DNA of 64,000 nucleotides. It comes from Chitinophagales bacterium. GTDB lineage: Bacteria; Bacteroidota; Bacteroidia; Chitinophagales; UBA10324. Under the pieces are notes generated by a model. It searched no databases, was not told the DNA's origin, and saw nothing but the letters and a program-made list of their open reading frames with translations. This document shows, in pieces, positions 53,288-62,141 of this stretch. Numbering within the stretch: the first letter of the stretch is position 1; every line of letters begins with the position of its first letter. The DNA lies in assembly GCA_025056305.1 (NCBI GenBank), contig JANWWJ010000002.1, positions 1 through 64,000 of the forward strand, given 5' to 3'. A program made the translations under genes and the position numbers.

Positions 53288-53839
53288 TTAATGGAAAATC
53301 CAACCAAAGAACACATGCGTCATCAGCAGCCCCCCTAGGAAAAAGCCTATGACGGCCAGCAAAGATGGCCATTGCAGATTAGACAAGCCACTGATGGCAT
53401 GGCCCGAGGTGCAGCCGCCGGCGTAGCGCGCACCAAAACCTATGAGGAAGCCTCCCAGAGCTAACCACCAAAAGGTGCCTGAGGTTACAGCCTGCCAACC
53501 AAACAACTCAGCAGGTTGCAAAGCTGTGGGAGCGGAAAATCCATATCGGCGCAAGGTTTCAAGCGTCGCTTCAGAGAGTTCGACGTGCTGAGCAGGGAAC
53601 AGTTGGGCCGCAAAAAAGCCACCCAAAAGAGCCCCCAACATGAACATCAAATTCCAGCTTTGGCTGCGCCAATCAAAATCAAAAAATTTTACATGTCTGC
53701 CTGCTCCAGCTATGGCGCAAATTGTACGCAAGTTGCTGGAAAAACCAAACGTTCGGCCTAAGTACAACAATGCCAACATGATGGCAGCTATGGCAGCGCC
53801 ACTGAGCCACCACGGCCATGGTTCATAAAGCCATTTCAT
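53288..53839 (-). CDS. YeeE/YedE family transporter, first half
   Basis: A 183-residue membrane protein with about five helices and the motif AGGCTSGHAISG near residue 145, the signature cysteine of this sulfur-transporter family. It is followed after 16 bases by its smaller partner. Split YeeE/YedE pairs occur in many Bacteroidota and Proteobacteria. Thiosulfate uptake is the likely role, given the neighbouring sulfur genes. Confidence 0.87.
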   Translation of the reverse strand: MKWLYEPWPWWLSGAAIAAIMLALLYLGRTFGFSSNLRTICAIAGAGRHVKFFDFDWRSQSWNLMFMLGALLGGFFAAQLFPAQHVELSEATLETLRRYGFSAPTALQPAELFGWQAVTSGTFWWLALGGFLIGFGARYAGGCTSGHAISGLSNLQWPSLLAVIGFFLGGLLMTHVFFGWIFH

Positions 53840-53851
53840 GGGATAATGGGT

Positions 53852-54700
53852 TTAGGATTCGTTTAATTGAAATGAAACGATGGGTTTGTACAGGTGATTT
53901 ATCAACCGCTCGGTCACACTGTGATGCAGCAGCCCTCCCTTTCCGTGAGTTCCGATAAAGATCAAATCCATGTTGTGCATTTGGTTGAAATGCACAATAC
54001 CCTCCTCAACGGTTCGGTCGTGAATCAGGTGAGCTGTAAAAGGAGGCAATCCGTTCAGGTTGGCGAAATGCTGCACATTCTGTTCAAAAGCGGGTCTTTC
54101 GCGCTCTACATCTCCAGTGGTGATTTGCAACAAATGCAGGTTGGCTGAAAAAGCCTTAACCATCTTTTGCAAGAGCTTTAAGTTCAGTTGCTCGCATTTG
54201 CTGAAATCGTGGATAAGCAAAATGTTGCGGATGAGCAAAGCCGAACGGTCACACCTCAACGACAATACCGGTACCCGACTTCGCCGCGCTACAATTTGCG
54301 TTTCAGAGCCGGAAAGTTTTTCGCGAACACCCCAGGAACCTTTTGTTCCCATGACAATAAGATCCATACCCTCAGCCTCGGCAAAGGCAACGATTTCGTC
54401 CGTCAACTTGCCTGCCTTTAGGTGCGTTTGGATGTCCTGGCCGTAGCGTTGCTGCAAGTCGCTCAGTTTGGCCAAAGCAAGATCACGTTGCTGAGAAACA
54501 AATTCAGCATCAATTTCCCCACAGGTTTCGATACTGCCATCTGCATTAAGGGTGACCGTGTCGGGCACATGAAGCACATGTAGAAAATGTATGCGCAGAG
54601 GTAAACGTTCGCCCAATTTACGTGTCATTAAATAGGCATATTCCGCCTGAACCGTAAAATCGGTGGGAATGAGCACTTGCAATTCACCAGCAGCCGTCAT
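53852..54700 (-). CDS. Universal stress protein with two Usp domains
   Basis: A 282-residue cytoplasmic protein with tandem Usp domains (about residues 4-145 and 153-278). The first ends with the ATP-loop-like GTKGSWGVREKLSGS and the second with GTHGKGGLLHHSVTE, so both may bind ATP. I chose the ATG at 54700, because the upstream extension to 54865 overlaps the rhodanese gene. It sits within the sulfur cluster, 12 bases after the transporter gene's start side. Its role there is unclear. Confidence 0.87.
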   Translation of the reverse strand: MTAAGELQVLIPTDFTVQAEYAYLMTRKLGERLPLRIHFLHVLHVPDTVTLNADGSIETCGEIDAEFVSQQRDLALAKLSDLQQRYGQDIQTHLKAGKLTDEIVAFAEAEGMDLIVMGTKGSWGVREKLSGSETQIVARRSRVPVLSLRCDRSALLIRNILLIHDFSKCEQLNLKLLQKMVKAFSANLHLLQITTGDVERERPAFEQNVQHFANLNGLPPFTAHLIHDRTVEEGIVHFNQMHNMDLIFIGTHGKGGLLHHSVTERLINHLYKPIVSFQLNES

Positions 54701-54773
54701 AACTCCGTTTTTTCCTCTGCTTGCTTCCAGAAACATGAACGTGAGTTTTGCGTGGCCAAGTGGCTTTATGGGG

Positions 54774-55091
54774 TTACTGAAGTAAGGCCATGACATCTTC
54801 CCAAGCGCCGCCGTTGTGGACGTTTTGGATGCCGTTCTGTTCGAGGATTGCCTTCGCCTGACCACTGCGATTACCGCTGCGACAAAACACTACAATGGGA
54901 CCCTTATTTTGAAACTCACTGATGCGGGCCGGCACCGTGTCTAACGGAATGTTGACCGCACCCGGCACACTGCCTGCAGCAAATTCCTCAGGGGAACGCA
55001 CATCTACCAAAAAAGCACCGTCGCGCACAATCTGCCTCAGTTGGTCGGTACCTACAGAACTACCGCCAAACAAACTTTGGAAAAAGTTCAT
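54774..55091 (-). CDS. Single-domain rhodanese
   Basis: A 105-residue rhodanese with the active-site loop CRSGNRS (Cys near residue 70) and the CH1-like DVRSPEEF motif. No signal peptide is visible, so it probably transfers sulfane sulfur in the cytoplasm. Single-domain rhodaneses of this type feed persulfide to partners. It lies between the TauE/SafE exporter and the Usp gene. Confidence 0.92.
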   Translation of the reverse strand: MNFFQSLFGGSSVGTDQLRQIVRDGAFLVDVRSPEEFAAGSVPGAVNIPLDTVPARISEFQNKGPIVVFCRSGNRSGQAKAILEQNGIQNVHNGGAWEDVMALLQ

Positions 55092-55184
55092 ACGTGTCAG
55101 TTGATTTAAATGTTTTAGTTACACCTTCAAATTTTAGCTTTTATTACAATTTGTTCTGCTACCTATGTTACAAAACATAGTTGC

Positions 55185-55985
55185 TTAGTCCCACCACAAT
55201 TCCTTCACTATGATGTAAACGCCGATGATCAACACAAACCAACCAAATGCCGGCTTGAGCTTTTCACCAGAGATGTGCCGAGATAATGCTGCACCTATGA
55301 AGGTACCCGCTATGGCGAAGGCCGACACTTGCAACAAGAACAGCCAGTCGATCTCCTGATGACCGATTTCACCGATAAAGCCCAACAACGACTTGGCGGC
55401 TATGATCACCAACGATGTCCCCACGGCTTCTTTCATAGGCAACTTACCCAGCACCACTAATGCCGGTATGATCAAAAATCCTCCTCCAGCACCAACCATG
55501 CCCGTCAATACGCCCACGACCGTTCCTTCCAGCACCACCAGTCCGTAACGAAACGACTTGGGGTCTGCCGACTGTTTTGCGGTATCTGCGGTTCCTTTGC
55601 GAATCATACTGACCGAAGCCGCAATCATCAACACCGCAAACAACACCATGAGCAGAATGCGTTTGGTAAGTGCAAATGCACCAACCGTCAGCACCACGTC
55701 AGGAATGGCGGGAACAATCCAGGCCCGAGCAGCAAAGACGGCGATGATGCTGGGTATCCCAAAAACAATAGCCGTACGTACATTGACCAGATGTTTGAAG
55801 AAATAGGTCCCCGAACCAATCGCACTGGTTAAGCCCACTATGAATAAAGAATAGCCGGTGGCTGGTACAGCTTCGATCCCAAACAAGTACACCAACACCG
55901 GAACTGTGAGAATGCTGCCCCCCCCACCGATGAGGCCTAACGATACCCCAATGAGCACCGATGCTAAATAACCCATCAGCTCCAT
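55185..55985 (-). CDS. TauE/SafE (TSUP) family anion exporter
   Basis: A 266-residue integral membrane protein with about eight helices and the twin glycine-rich repeats GVSLGLIGGGGSILTVP and GMVGAGGGFLIIPALV, diagnostic of TSUP permeases. Members export sulfite or sulfoacetate, or import related anions. Sulfite export fits the persulfide dioxygenase-like gene just upstream (36 bases), but the direction cannot be read from sequence. Confidence 0.9.
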   Translation of the reverse strand: MELMGYLASVLIGVSLGLIGGGGSILTVPVLVYLFGIEAVPATGYSLFIVGLTSAIGSGTYFFKHLVNVRTAIVFGIPSIIAVFAARAWIVPAIPDVVLTVGAFALTKRILLMVLFAVLMIAASVSMIRKGTADTAKQSADPKSFRYGLVVLEGTVVGVLTGMVGAGGGFLIIPALVVLGKLPMKEAVGTSLVIIAAKSLLGFIGEIGHQEIDWLFLLQVSAFAIAGTFIGAALSRHISGEKLKPAFGWFVLIIGVYIIVKELWWD

Positions 55986-56021
55986 GTGAGCGGACTTGAG
56001 ACTCTCTTGAGATCTTAGTTT

Positions 56022-57428
56022 CTACGATGCTGACGAGACTAACGGCAAACCTTTCGTCGTCCATTCTTGAATGCCGCCGGAAAAGTTGCGCACATTGGTA
56101 AATCCGTGTGCGGCCAACAACGAATAGCCGATGGTAGCCCGGTCACCTGCCTGACAATGTATGATCACCGGTCGGTTGCGACTTACCTGATTGAACCGCA
56201 AGGGCAGATCCCCTACAAAAAGATGCTCGGCTCCTGCTATGTGCCCTGACTTGTATTCTACCGCACTGCGCAAGTCAATGATCTGGATATGGTTGGCTTG
56301 CTGCAGGTGATGTAGCTCTTCGGCAGTAATGAGTGAAACCTGCTGCAGCTTACCTCCTGCCTGAGTGTATGGGTGTGTGGAGGGCACGTACCCCAATACA
56401 TTATCCAGACCGATGCGCATCAGCTTGCGCACTAAATCATCGTGCCGGTCTTCGGGGGCCAACAGGATGAAGGGCTTGTCATAGCTCAAAAACCATCCTG
56501 CCCAGGTATTGAATGAGTTGTTTCCCTGGATGTTAATACTTCCCGGAATAAATCCTTTGGCAAATTCGGTCTTATCGCGCGTATCTACCAGGGTTATGCC
56601 CTGGCGCAGCAGATCCATGAGCTGATCGCTTACGTCTTTAAGTTTGGGCACTTCAGTCAATAAAGGTCTGTTGATCTTATTAAGCTTTTTCATCATAGCA
56701 AAATACCGGGGAGGCTCAGGCTGATCTGCCAGCAAAAAGTTTATAAAACCTTCTTTATCATGGGCAAAGCGAAAAGCCCAGTTGGTGATTTTTTCATAGC
56801 CCACGGTGGAGCTGGGTACCGCTCCTAAGGCTTTCCCGCAGGCGGAACCGGCTCCATGCCCCGGCCATACTTGTATGTAATCGGGCAATGCCGCAAATTT
56901 TTTCAACGACTCAAACATTTGTTCTGCGCCTTTGCGCTGCGTGCCTTGATAGCCAGCAGCCTTTTCCAACAAATCGGGACGGCCAATGTCTCCGACAAAG
57001 ACAAAGTCGCCCGTAAAGAGCATCACCGGCTTGTCGCTGGCTGGTGTGTCGGTAAGTAAGAAACTAATGCTTTCGGGCGTATGTCCCGGCGTGTGCATCA
57101 CCTGTATTTTGAGATTTCCCACCAGCACCACATCTCCATCACGCAAGGGGTGATGCGGAAACTCGTACGACCACTCGGGGCCTCCCTCGGCCGATAAATA
57201 CAATTCTGCTCCCGTCAGAGCCGCCAGCTCACGAGAGCCGGTCAAAAAGTCGGCATGAATATGCGTTTCAAATATATGGGTGATCCTTAATTTATTGGCC
57301 TTGGCGATCTCTAAATACGTGTCCACATCTCGCTTCGGATCAATGACCGCAGCGACGCCGGCTTTCTGACATCCGATGACGTAGCTGGCCTGAGCGAGTG
57401 ACTTGTCGTAAACGTGCTGGAAAAACAT
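56022..57428 (-). CDS. MBL-fold hydrolase/rhodanese fusion (persulfide dioxygenase-like)
   Basis: A 468-residue cytoplasmic protein. The N-terminal metallo-beta-lactamase domain (about 1-250) has THIHADF (His56, His58, Asp60), HTPGHT and FTGDFVFVGDIGR, the ETHE1/persulfide dioxygenase pattern. Two rhodanese domains follow. The first (about 270-355) has LLAPEDR where the catalytic cysteine loop should be, so it is inactive. The second (about 375-465) has HCQAGDR with the cysteine. Such enzymes oxidise glutathione or protein persulfide to sulfite. It is the first gene of the sulfur cluster, with a near-consensus promoter element 37 bases upstream. Confidence 0.9.
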   Translation of the reverse strand: MFFQHVYDKSLAQASYVIGCQKAGVAAVIDPKRDVDTYLEIAKANKLRITHIFETHIHADFLTGSRELAALTGAELYLSAEGGPEWSYEFPHHPLRDGDVVLVGNLKIQVMHTPGHTPESISFLLTDTPASDKPVMLFTGDFVFVGDIGRPDLLEKAAGYQGTQRKGAEQMFESLKKFAALPDYIQVWPGHGAGSACGKALGAVPSSTVGYEKITNWAFRFAHDKEGFINFLLADQPEPPRYFAMMKKLNKINRPLLTEVPKLKDVSDQLMDLLRQGITLVDTRDKTEFAKGFIPGSINIQGNNSFNTWAGWFLSYDKPFILLAPEDRHDDLVRKLMRIGLDNVLGYVPSTHPYTQAGGKLQQVSLITAEELHHLQQANHIQIIDLRSAVEYKSGHIAGAEHLFVGDLPLRFNQVSRNRPVIIHCQAGDRATIGYSLLAAHGFTNVRNFSGGIQEWTTKGLPLVSSAS

Positions 57429-57465
57429 GTTTTTAGGTTTTGGTTAAACACTTGCGCAGTCGGTG

Positions 57466-57473
57466 CAAAGGTC
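57466..57473 (-). promoter_or_regulatory. Near-consensus -7 element (GACCTTTG) at the head of the sulfur cluster
   Basis: One mismatch to TAnnTTTG on the minus strand, 37 bases before the MBL/rhodanese ATG. No -33 TTG at 17-23 bases was found, which would fit activator-dependent transcription, though this is weak evidence. Confidence 0.3.
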
Positions 57474-57523
57474 TTTATATTTTCACTGGTTAGACAGCTA
57501 CTTTTGTTACGATGCGCAACTGA

Positions 57524-57541
57524 GGAAGCGAAAATGCTTCC
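57524..57541. repeat. Inverted repeat between lysS and the sulfur cluster
   Basis: GGAAGC and GCTTCC flank a six-base A-rich loop. It may be a hairpin downstream of lysS or an operator upstream of the sulfur cluster; no T-run follows to mark it as a terminator. Confidence 0.3.
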
Positions 57542-57604
57542 ACGGCCGTGCAAAGGAATTGCGTCAGGCCAACAACAAGTGTTATTGTTTTATTGAAGCA
57601 TTCT

Positions 57605-59128
57605 CTAATGCCTCTCCGGACGCAAATGGGGAAACAAAATAACGTCCTGTATTGAAGGGGCATTGGTCAACAGCATGACCAACCGGTCAATTCCGATACC
57701 CACGCCGGCAGTGGGAGGCATGCCGTATTCCAGCGCCCTTAGGTAATCTTCATCCAGTTGCATGGCTTCGGGGTCGCCTCTTCGGCCGAGTTCCAGCTGT
57801 TCTTCGAAACGCTTTCGCTGATCCAACGGATCGTTGAGTTCGCTAAACGCATTACACAGTTCCTTGCCGTTGCAAATGACTTCAAAGCGCTCCACCAGCT
57901 CGGGATGGTGCCGGTGTCGCCGCGCCAGCGGAGACATTTCTACCGGGTAGTCAACGATGAATGTGGGATGGATCAAATGTGGTTCGCAAAACATGCTAAA
58001 TAGTTCGTCGATGATTTTACCACGACCGGCTGAAGGATCTACAGCTACACCACGTTCTTTAGCCACCTGCCGCAATTGTGCGTCACTCATCGTAGCTACT
58101 TGTAAACCCGTATGCTGCGCAATGGCCTCAAGCAGGGAGATGCGTGGCCACGGCCGTCGAAAATCTATTTGTCGCCCGCCTACAGTAATACAGGTAGTTC
58201 CGTGAAGCTCTCTGACCACCTGCTCCAGCATTTCTTCGACCAAATCCATCATCCAGAAATAATCCTTGTACGCCACATATAGTTCAAGCATGGTAAACTC
58301 CGGATTGTGGTACCGGTCGATGCCTTCATTGCGGAAGTCTTTGGCAAACTCAAAGACCCCGTCGAGGCCGCCTACGATCAGGCGCTTGAGGTAGAGTTCA
58401 TCAGCAATGCGCAGATACAGCTTCATGTCCAGCGCATTATGGTGGGTTACAAACGGTCGGGCCAGTGCTCCCCCATAAACCGGTTGCAGTACCGGTGTTT
58501 CCACCTCCAAATAGCCACGCTGCAACAAAAACGAACGGATGCTCTGTATGATTTGAGCGCGTTGGATGAACACGCGCCGGCTATCGGCATTTATGATTAA
58601 ATCAACATAACGCTGCCGATAGCGGAATTCCGGATCGGTGACGGCATCATAGACGTGGCCTTCTTTTTCCTTAACTACGGGTAAGGGTCGTAAAGCCTTA
58701 CACAGCAAGCGTATCGAAAGGGCGTGAATGCTTATTTCCCCCGTACGTGTGCGAAACACATAGCCCTGCACGCCAATGATGTCACCAAGGTCCAACAACT
58801 TTTTCCACACCACCTCATAAAGTGAGCTATCGCCGTCGTGGCTTAGGTCATCACGTTTGAGGTATATCTGAATACGGCCTTTGGCATCCTGCAAGGTGCA
58901 AAAAGAAGCACCGCCCATAATGCGGCGCGCCATAATGCGGCCGGCCACCGACACGCGAACTCCTGAAAAGGCGTGTTCGTCTTGGGTAAGAGCCGAAATG
59001 ATGTCGGCCGAATGATGGGTGACTTCAAAATCACCGGGCGGATAAGGGTCAATGCCCATAGCCTCGAGCTGACGGCGCGCCTCGCGGCGCATGCGCTCAT
59101 GTTCACTCAGTACTCCTGGCACTTGCAT
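57605..59128 (-). CDS. lysS: Lysyl-tRNA synthetase, class II
   Basis: A 507-residue enzyme that charges tRNA-Lys. The N-terminal OB-fold ([12 protein letters not shown], about residues 58-140) binds the anticodon. Class II motifs follow: YRQRYVDLI (motif 1 region), [15 protein letters not shown] (motif 2) and [11 protein letters not shown] (motif 3). The start is taken at the ATG at 59128, four bases after a near-consensus promoter element. It is followed by the sulfur cluster on the same strand after 176 bases and is probably a separate unit. Confidence 0.97.
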   Translation of the reverse strand: MQVPGVLSEHERMRREARRQLEAMGIDPYPPGDFEVTHHSADIISALTQDEHAFSGVRVSVAGRIMARRIMGGASFCTLQDAKGRIQIYLKRDDLSHDGDSSLYEVVWKKLLDLGDIIGVQGYVFRTRTGEISIHALSIRLLCKALRPLPVVKEKEGHVYDAVTDPEFRYRQRYVDLIINADSRRVFIQRAQIIQSIRSFLLQRGYLEVETPVLQPVYGGALARPFVTHHNALDMKLYLRIADELYLKRLIVGGLDGVFEFAKDFRNEGIDRYHNPEFTMLELYVAYKDYFWMMDLVEEMLEQVVRELHGTTCITVGGRQIDFRRPWPRISLLEAIAQHTGLQVATMSDAQLRQVAKERGVAVDPSAGRGKIIDELFSMFCEPHLIHPTFIVDYPVEMSPLARRHRHHPELVERFEVICNGKELCNAFSELNDPLDQRKRFEEQLELGRRGDPEAMQLDEDYLRALEYGMPPTAGVGIGIDRLVMLLTNAPSIQDVILFPHLRPERH

Positions 59129-59132
59129 GGCA

Positions 59133-59140
59133 CGAAGATA
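59133..59140 (-). promoter_or_regulatory. Near-consensus -7 element (TATCTTCG) abutting lysS
   Basis: One mismatch to TAnnTTTG on the minus strand ending four bases before the lysS ATG. A TTG lies 24 bases upstream, at the edge of the normal spacing. Confidence 0.35.
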
Positions 59141-59256
59141 ACACCCCACCAAGGGCTGTCACTGCAATGGGGCTTGGCAGCTGAGCGCTAAGACTTCAAA
59201 TAATTTTAATGTTTGATCGGGCACTTGCCGTCAAAGCGAGTAACGCTATAGTTTTC

Positions 59257-59264
59257 CAACTTTG
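59257..59264 (+). promoter_or_regulatory. Near-consensus -7 element (CAACTTTG) abutting the CDF gene
   Basis: One mismatch to TAnnTTTG, ending five bases before the GTG start at 59270. Confidence 0.35.
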
Positions 59265-59269
59265 AACCG

Positions 59270-60247
59270 GTGAATAAAAACCTTTCACTGCAGCGCATCA
59301 TTACCTTGGCCAGTGTATTGCTGCTCGGTGCAAAAACTCTCGCATACGTGCTTACCCACAGCAATGCAGTGTTATCGGACGCATTAGAAAGTTTGGTCAA
59401 TCTGGCCGCTGCATTTATGGGCCTGTATAGCTTGCAGCTTTCAGCCAAGCCAAGAGACAGCAACCATCCGTACGGCCATGGCAAAGTGGAATTTTTGTCT
59501 GCCGGTATTGAAGGCAGTCTCATCCTTTTTGCCGGGGTGCTCATTATCGCAAAAGCTATTTACAACTTCTTTCGTCCTCAGCAGTTGGGTGCCCTTGATG
59601 CCGGCCTGATAATTCTTGCCTCAACCGGCATAATCAACTTCGTATTGGGCCGTATGGCCGTACGTCAAGCAAAGCGTGGCCACTCCCCTGCTTTGCTCGG
59701 CAGTGGCCGGCATCTGGAATCCGACGCCTATTCCACGTTTGGGGTCTTGGCTGCTGTGGTGCTGCTGTATTTCTTCCCTTATTCCTGGCTGGACAACGGC
59801 GTGGCCTTACTGTTTGGTGCGGTCGTATCGGTGATGGGTTTTCGTGTCATTCGGTCGGCGGTGGCCGGCATCATGGATGAGGCCGATATGCATCTGCTCA
59901 ATCAAATCATCAGGTTCGTCAACGATCGGCGCCGGCCCGCCTGGGTTGACCTTCATAACATGCGGGTCATAAAATACGGTGCCGTTTTACATGTCGATTG
60001 CCACCTGACCCTTCCCTGGTACTATAGTGTGGCTCAGGCACATGAAGAAGTCCATGAATTGCGACAGGTCATGATGCAGTCCGTACAAAATCCCGTTGAG
60101 TTTTTCATTCATACCGACGCTTGTGTGCCGCAACATCAATGCCGTTTGTGCTTGTTGGATTCTTGCCCTCACCGGCAACATGCTTTTCAAATGAGTCAGC
60201 AATGGACCTTAGAGACAACGCTGGCCGACCGAAAGCATGGCATGTAG
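59270..60247 (+). CDS. Cation diffusion facilitator (CDF) metal exporter
   Basis: A 325-residue inner-membrane exporter, probably for Zn2+ or a similar divalent cation driven by proton exchange. Five or six helices fill residues about 8-205. Metal-site residues are visible in SNAVLSDALES (second helix) and HLESDAYST (fifth helix, HxxxD). A cytoplasmic domain follows, and the C-terminus carries a cysteine cluster (C-x5-C-x2-C-x4-CPH) that could form an extra metal or sensor site. The start is a GTG. It is divergent from lysS and convergent with the flavin reductase-like gene. Confidence 0.9.
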   Translation: MNKNLSLQRIITLASVLLLGAKTLAYVLTHSNAVLSDALESLVNLAAAFMGLYSLQLSAKPRDSNHPYGHGKVEFLSAGIEGSLILFAGVLIIAKAIYNFFRPQQLGALDAGLIILASTGIINFVLGRMAVRQAKRGHSPALLGSGRHLESDAYSTFGVLAAVVLLYFFPYSWLDNGVALLFGAVVSVMGFRVIRSAVAGIMDEADMHLLNQIIRFVNDRRRPAWVDLHNMRVIKYGAVLHVDCHLTLPWYYSVAQAHEEVHELRQVMMQSVQNPVEFFIHTDACVPQHQCRLCLLDSCPHRQHAFQMSQQWTLETTLADRKHGM

Positions 60248-60260
60248 CCGCTTGTACATG

Positions 60261-61160
60261 TTATCTGGTGGGAAATGTCAACAACAATTTCCACGCTTCA
60301 CGGACACGGTTCTCCGCCAACAGGTGTTTGGCCATCAGATGAAGATGATAATGCAGCGATTCAGTATCGTTGCCAAAACGCATTTGCAATTCATGGATCA
60401 GTTCATCCACATGTACATCCTGCAGGTTCTCAAGGCCAGGTATTTTATCTACATTGGCCAACAAGCCTAAATCATTACCGGTGAGAACGGAAGAGTTACG
60501 AATGGCCTCAGGCAGGCCATCGAGGCCGATAGCTGGCCGTTCCAACGGCTTGGGCACCTGAAAGAGGGCGGCACCAGAAGCACGGCAATAGTAGTCCTGA
60601 CCCATACGTGCCACCAAATCAATTTTATTCGGATCAATACGCCCCTGATTGTCCAGAACCTTTTCGGAAACATGCATGAGCAAAACTTCACATATAACCA
60701 GATTGGCGGCTCCCCCTTGCTCACCCATAGACTTCACTTCCACCACCTTGCATTCCATCTGGACAGGCGACTCGGCCACGCGCCACGGTCGCACCCGCTC
60801 GGAGCGCAGTTTGGTGAATCCGGCCTTTACAAATTCGTCCACCCCTTTTGGGTATTCGCTGCTGGCTACATTGGCCTGTTGCACCATGTTGTAAGTGACT
60901 ACGTTGATGACCACCTCTGGAACTTCCAACACGTTTTCCAACGTGTTTTTGACGGCCTGATCGCGTACCCTTCGGGCTGGAGAAAAAATCAGCGTTGCCG
61001 GCCGGCTGCCAAAGGCATTGAAAAAACTGAAAGGCGATAAGTTGGCATTGCCGTCCCGGTCAACAGTGCTAGCAAAGGCAATCGGACGTGGTGCAACGGC
61101 ACTCAGCAGAAAGCTGTGCATGCGCGGCACCGGAGTTTCGGCAGGATCGATCGTAAGCAT
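60261..61160 (-). CDS. Flavin reductase-like (FMN-binding split-barrel) protein
   Basis: A 299-residue protein with an N-terminal flavin-binding split barrel of the flavin reductase/DIM6 class, seen in VAPRPIAFASTVDRDGNANLSPFSFFNAFG (about residues 21-50) and ASSEYPKGVDEF (about 108). A helical extension of about 90 residues follows. It probably binds FMN, but whether it is a reductase or an oxidoreductase on another substrate is open. It is followed after 20 bases upstream side by the Ycf48-like gene on the same strand. Confidence 0.85.
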   Translation of the reverse strand: MLTIDPAETPVPRMHSFLLSAVAPRPIAFASTVDRDGNANLSPFSFFNAFGSRPATLIFSPARRVRDQAVKNTLENVLEVPEVVINVVTYNMVQQANVASSEYPKGVDEFVKAGFTKLRSERVRPWRVAESPVQMECKVVEVKSMGEQGGAANLVICEVLLMHVSEKVLDNQGRIDPNKIDLVARMGQDYYCRASGAALFQVPKPLERPAIGLDGLPEAIRNSSVLTGNDLGLLANVDKIPGLENLQDVHVDELIHELQMRFGNDTESLHYHLHLMAKHLLAENRVREAWKLLLTFPTR

Positions 61161-61180
61161 AGCTTGGGAAGGCTGCGAAG

Positions 61181-62134
61181 TTAGGGATCATAAAAGCGGT
61201 AAAGGCGTCCGCTGCTGCCACATAAGAATCCTCCATCAGCCGTAAGCGCTATGCCGTAAAGGTCAACCGTATTGGGAAAGGCGATGCGCTGCCAGCTGTA
61301 GCCGCCGTCGGTGGTTTTCATAAAGCAGCCGCGGGGACCAATCACGTAACCGTTTTGCCGATCGCGAAAAGCAATGCGTGTGAAATGGAGTTGAGGCACA
61401 ACCAGACTGTTGCCATTGCGCAGGCGTTGCCAGCTGTGGCCGCCGTCTTGCGTCTTCCAAATTGAACCCTGATAACCTGCAACGAAGCCTACACGATCAT
61501 CAGCAAAGGCGAGCGAAACAAAAAAATCACCCTTTGCATTGCTGTACTGCCACGTTCGGCCCGAATCAACGGTGTACATCACCAACCCATAACCGGCTAC
61601 CACTCCTCGTTCGGGAGAAAAAAAATGTACATCGCGCAACTCAGCAACGAAGGTGTCCACAATCCAATTAGCGCCACCATCGGTGGAAAAATGGAGTACG
61701 CCGACACGAAAGGCTTCTCCCCCACATGCCCACCCATGGCGGGCATCATAGAAATGAAAATCATGAACCGGATCCCATAAACGCGGCTGATTGGTCACCC
61801 AGGTGTTGCCGCCATCCGTGCTTCGGTAAATGAGGCCGTCATAATTAGCCATCACCAACGTGTCTTTCGAAAACAACCAGAGACCGTACAACTCTTTACG
61901 CAAATCGATGGTGGACACGGGTTGCCAGCTCATTCCTGCATCACGACTGCGCAAAAGAATGCCCAGGTCATAACGTAGGCCACCGCACGCATAAACCACC
62001 GAATCGCCGGCTGCAGCGATGTTGTTAAGCGTAAGGGTAGTGGGACTTTCTAGTTCCTGAAAAAACAACTCCACTTCCGCCTCCTGACAGCCCAATCCCC
62101 AAAAAAGCGATAAGAAAATGATAAAATTTCTCAT
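61181..62134 (-). CDS. Ycf48-like beta-propeller lipoprotein
   Basis: A 317-residue protein with a signal peptide and lipobox (FWGLGC, Cys16), so a predicted lipoprotein. The mature part is a seven-bladed Ycf48/BNR-type propeller with repeated Asp-box motifs (STDGGNTW, STDGGANW, TQDGGHSW, TTDGGYSW). In phototrophs Ycf48 helps assemble photosystem II; heterotrophic homologues have no known function. ATG 62134 is preferred over 62149, which would overlap the aminotransferase gene by eight bases. Confidence 0.82.
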   Translation of the reverse strand: MRNFIIFLSLFWGLGCQEAEVELFFQELESPTTLTLNNIAAAGDSVVYACGGLRYDLGILLRSRDAGMSWQPVSTIDLRKELYGLWLFSKDTLVMANYDGLIYRSTDGGNTWVTNQPRLWDPVHDFHFYDARHGWACGGEAFRVGVLHFSTDGGANWIVDTFVAELRDVHFFSPERGVVAGYGLVMYTVDSGRTWQYSNAKGDFFVSLAFADDRVGFVAGYQGSIWKTQDGGHSWQRLRNGNSLVVPQLHFTRIAFRDRQNGYVIGPRGCFMKTTDGGYSWQRIAFPNTVDLYGIALTADGGFLCGSSGRLYRFYDP

Positions 62135-62141
62135 AAAAAAT

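Noticed and set aside
61181-62134. Evidence for photosynthesis from the Ycf48-like gene
   Set aside because: No photosystem or pigment genes are in the window, and Ycf48-like propellers are common in heterotrophic Bacteroidota.
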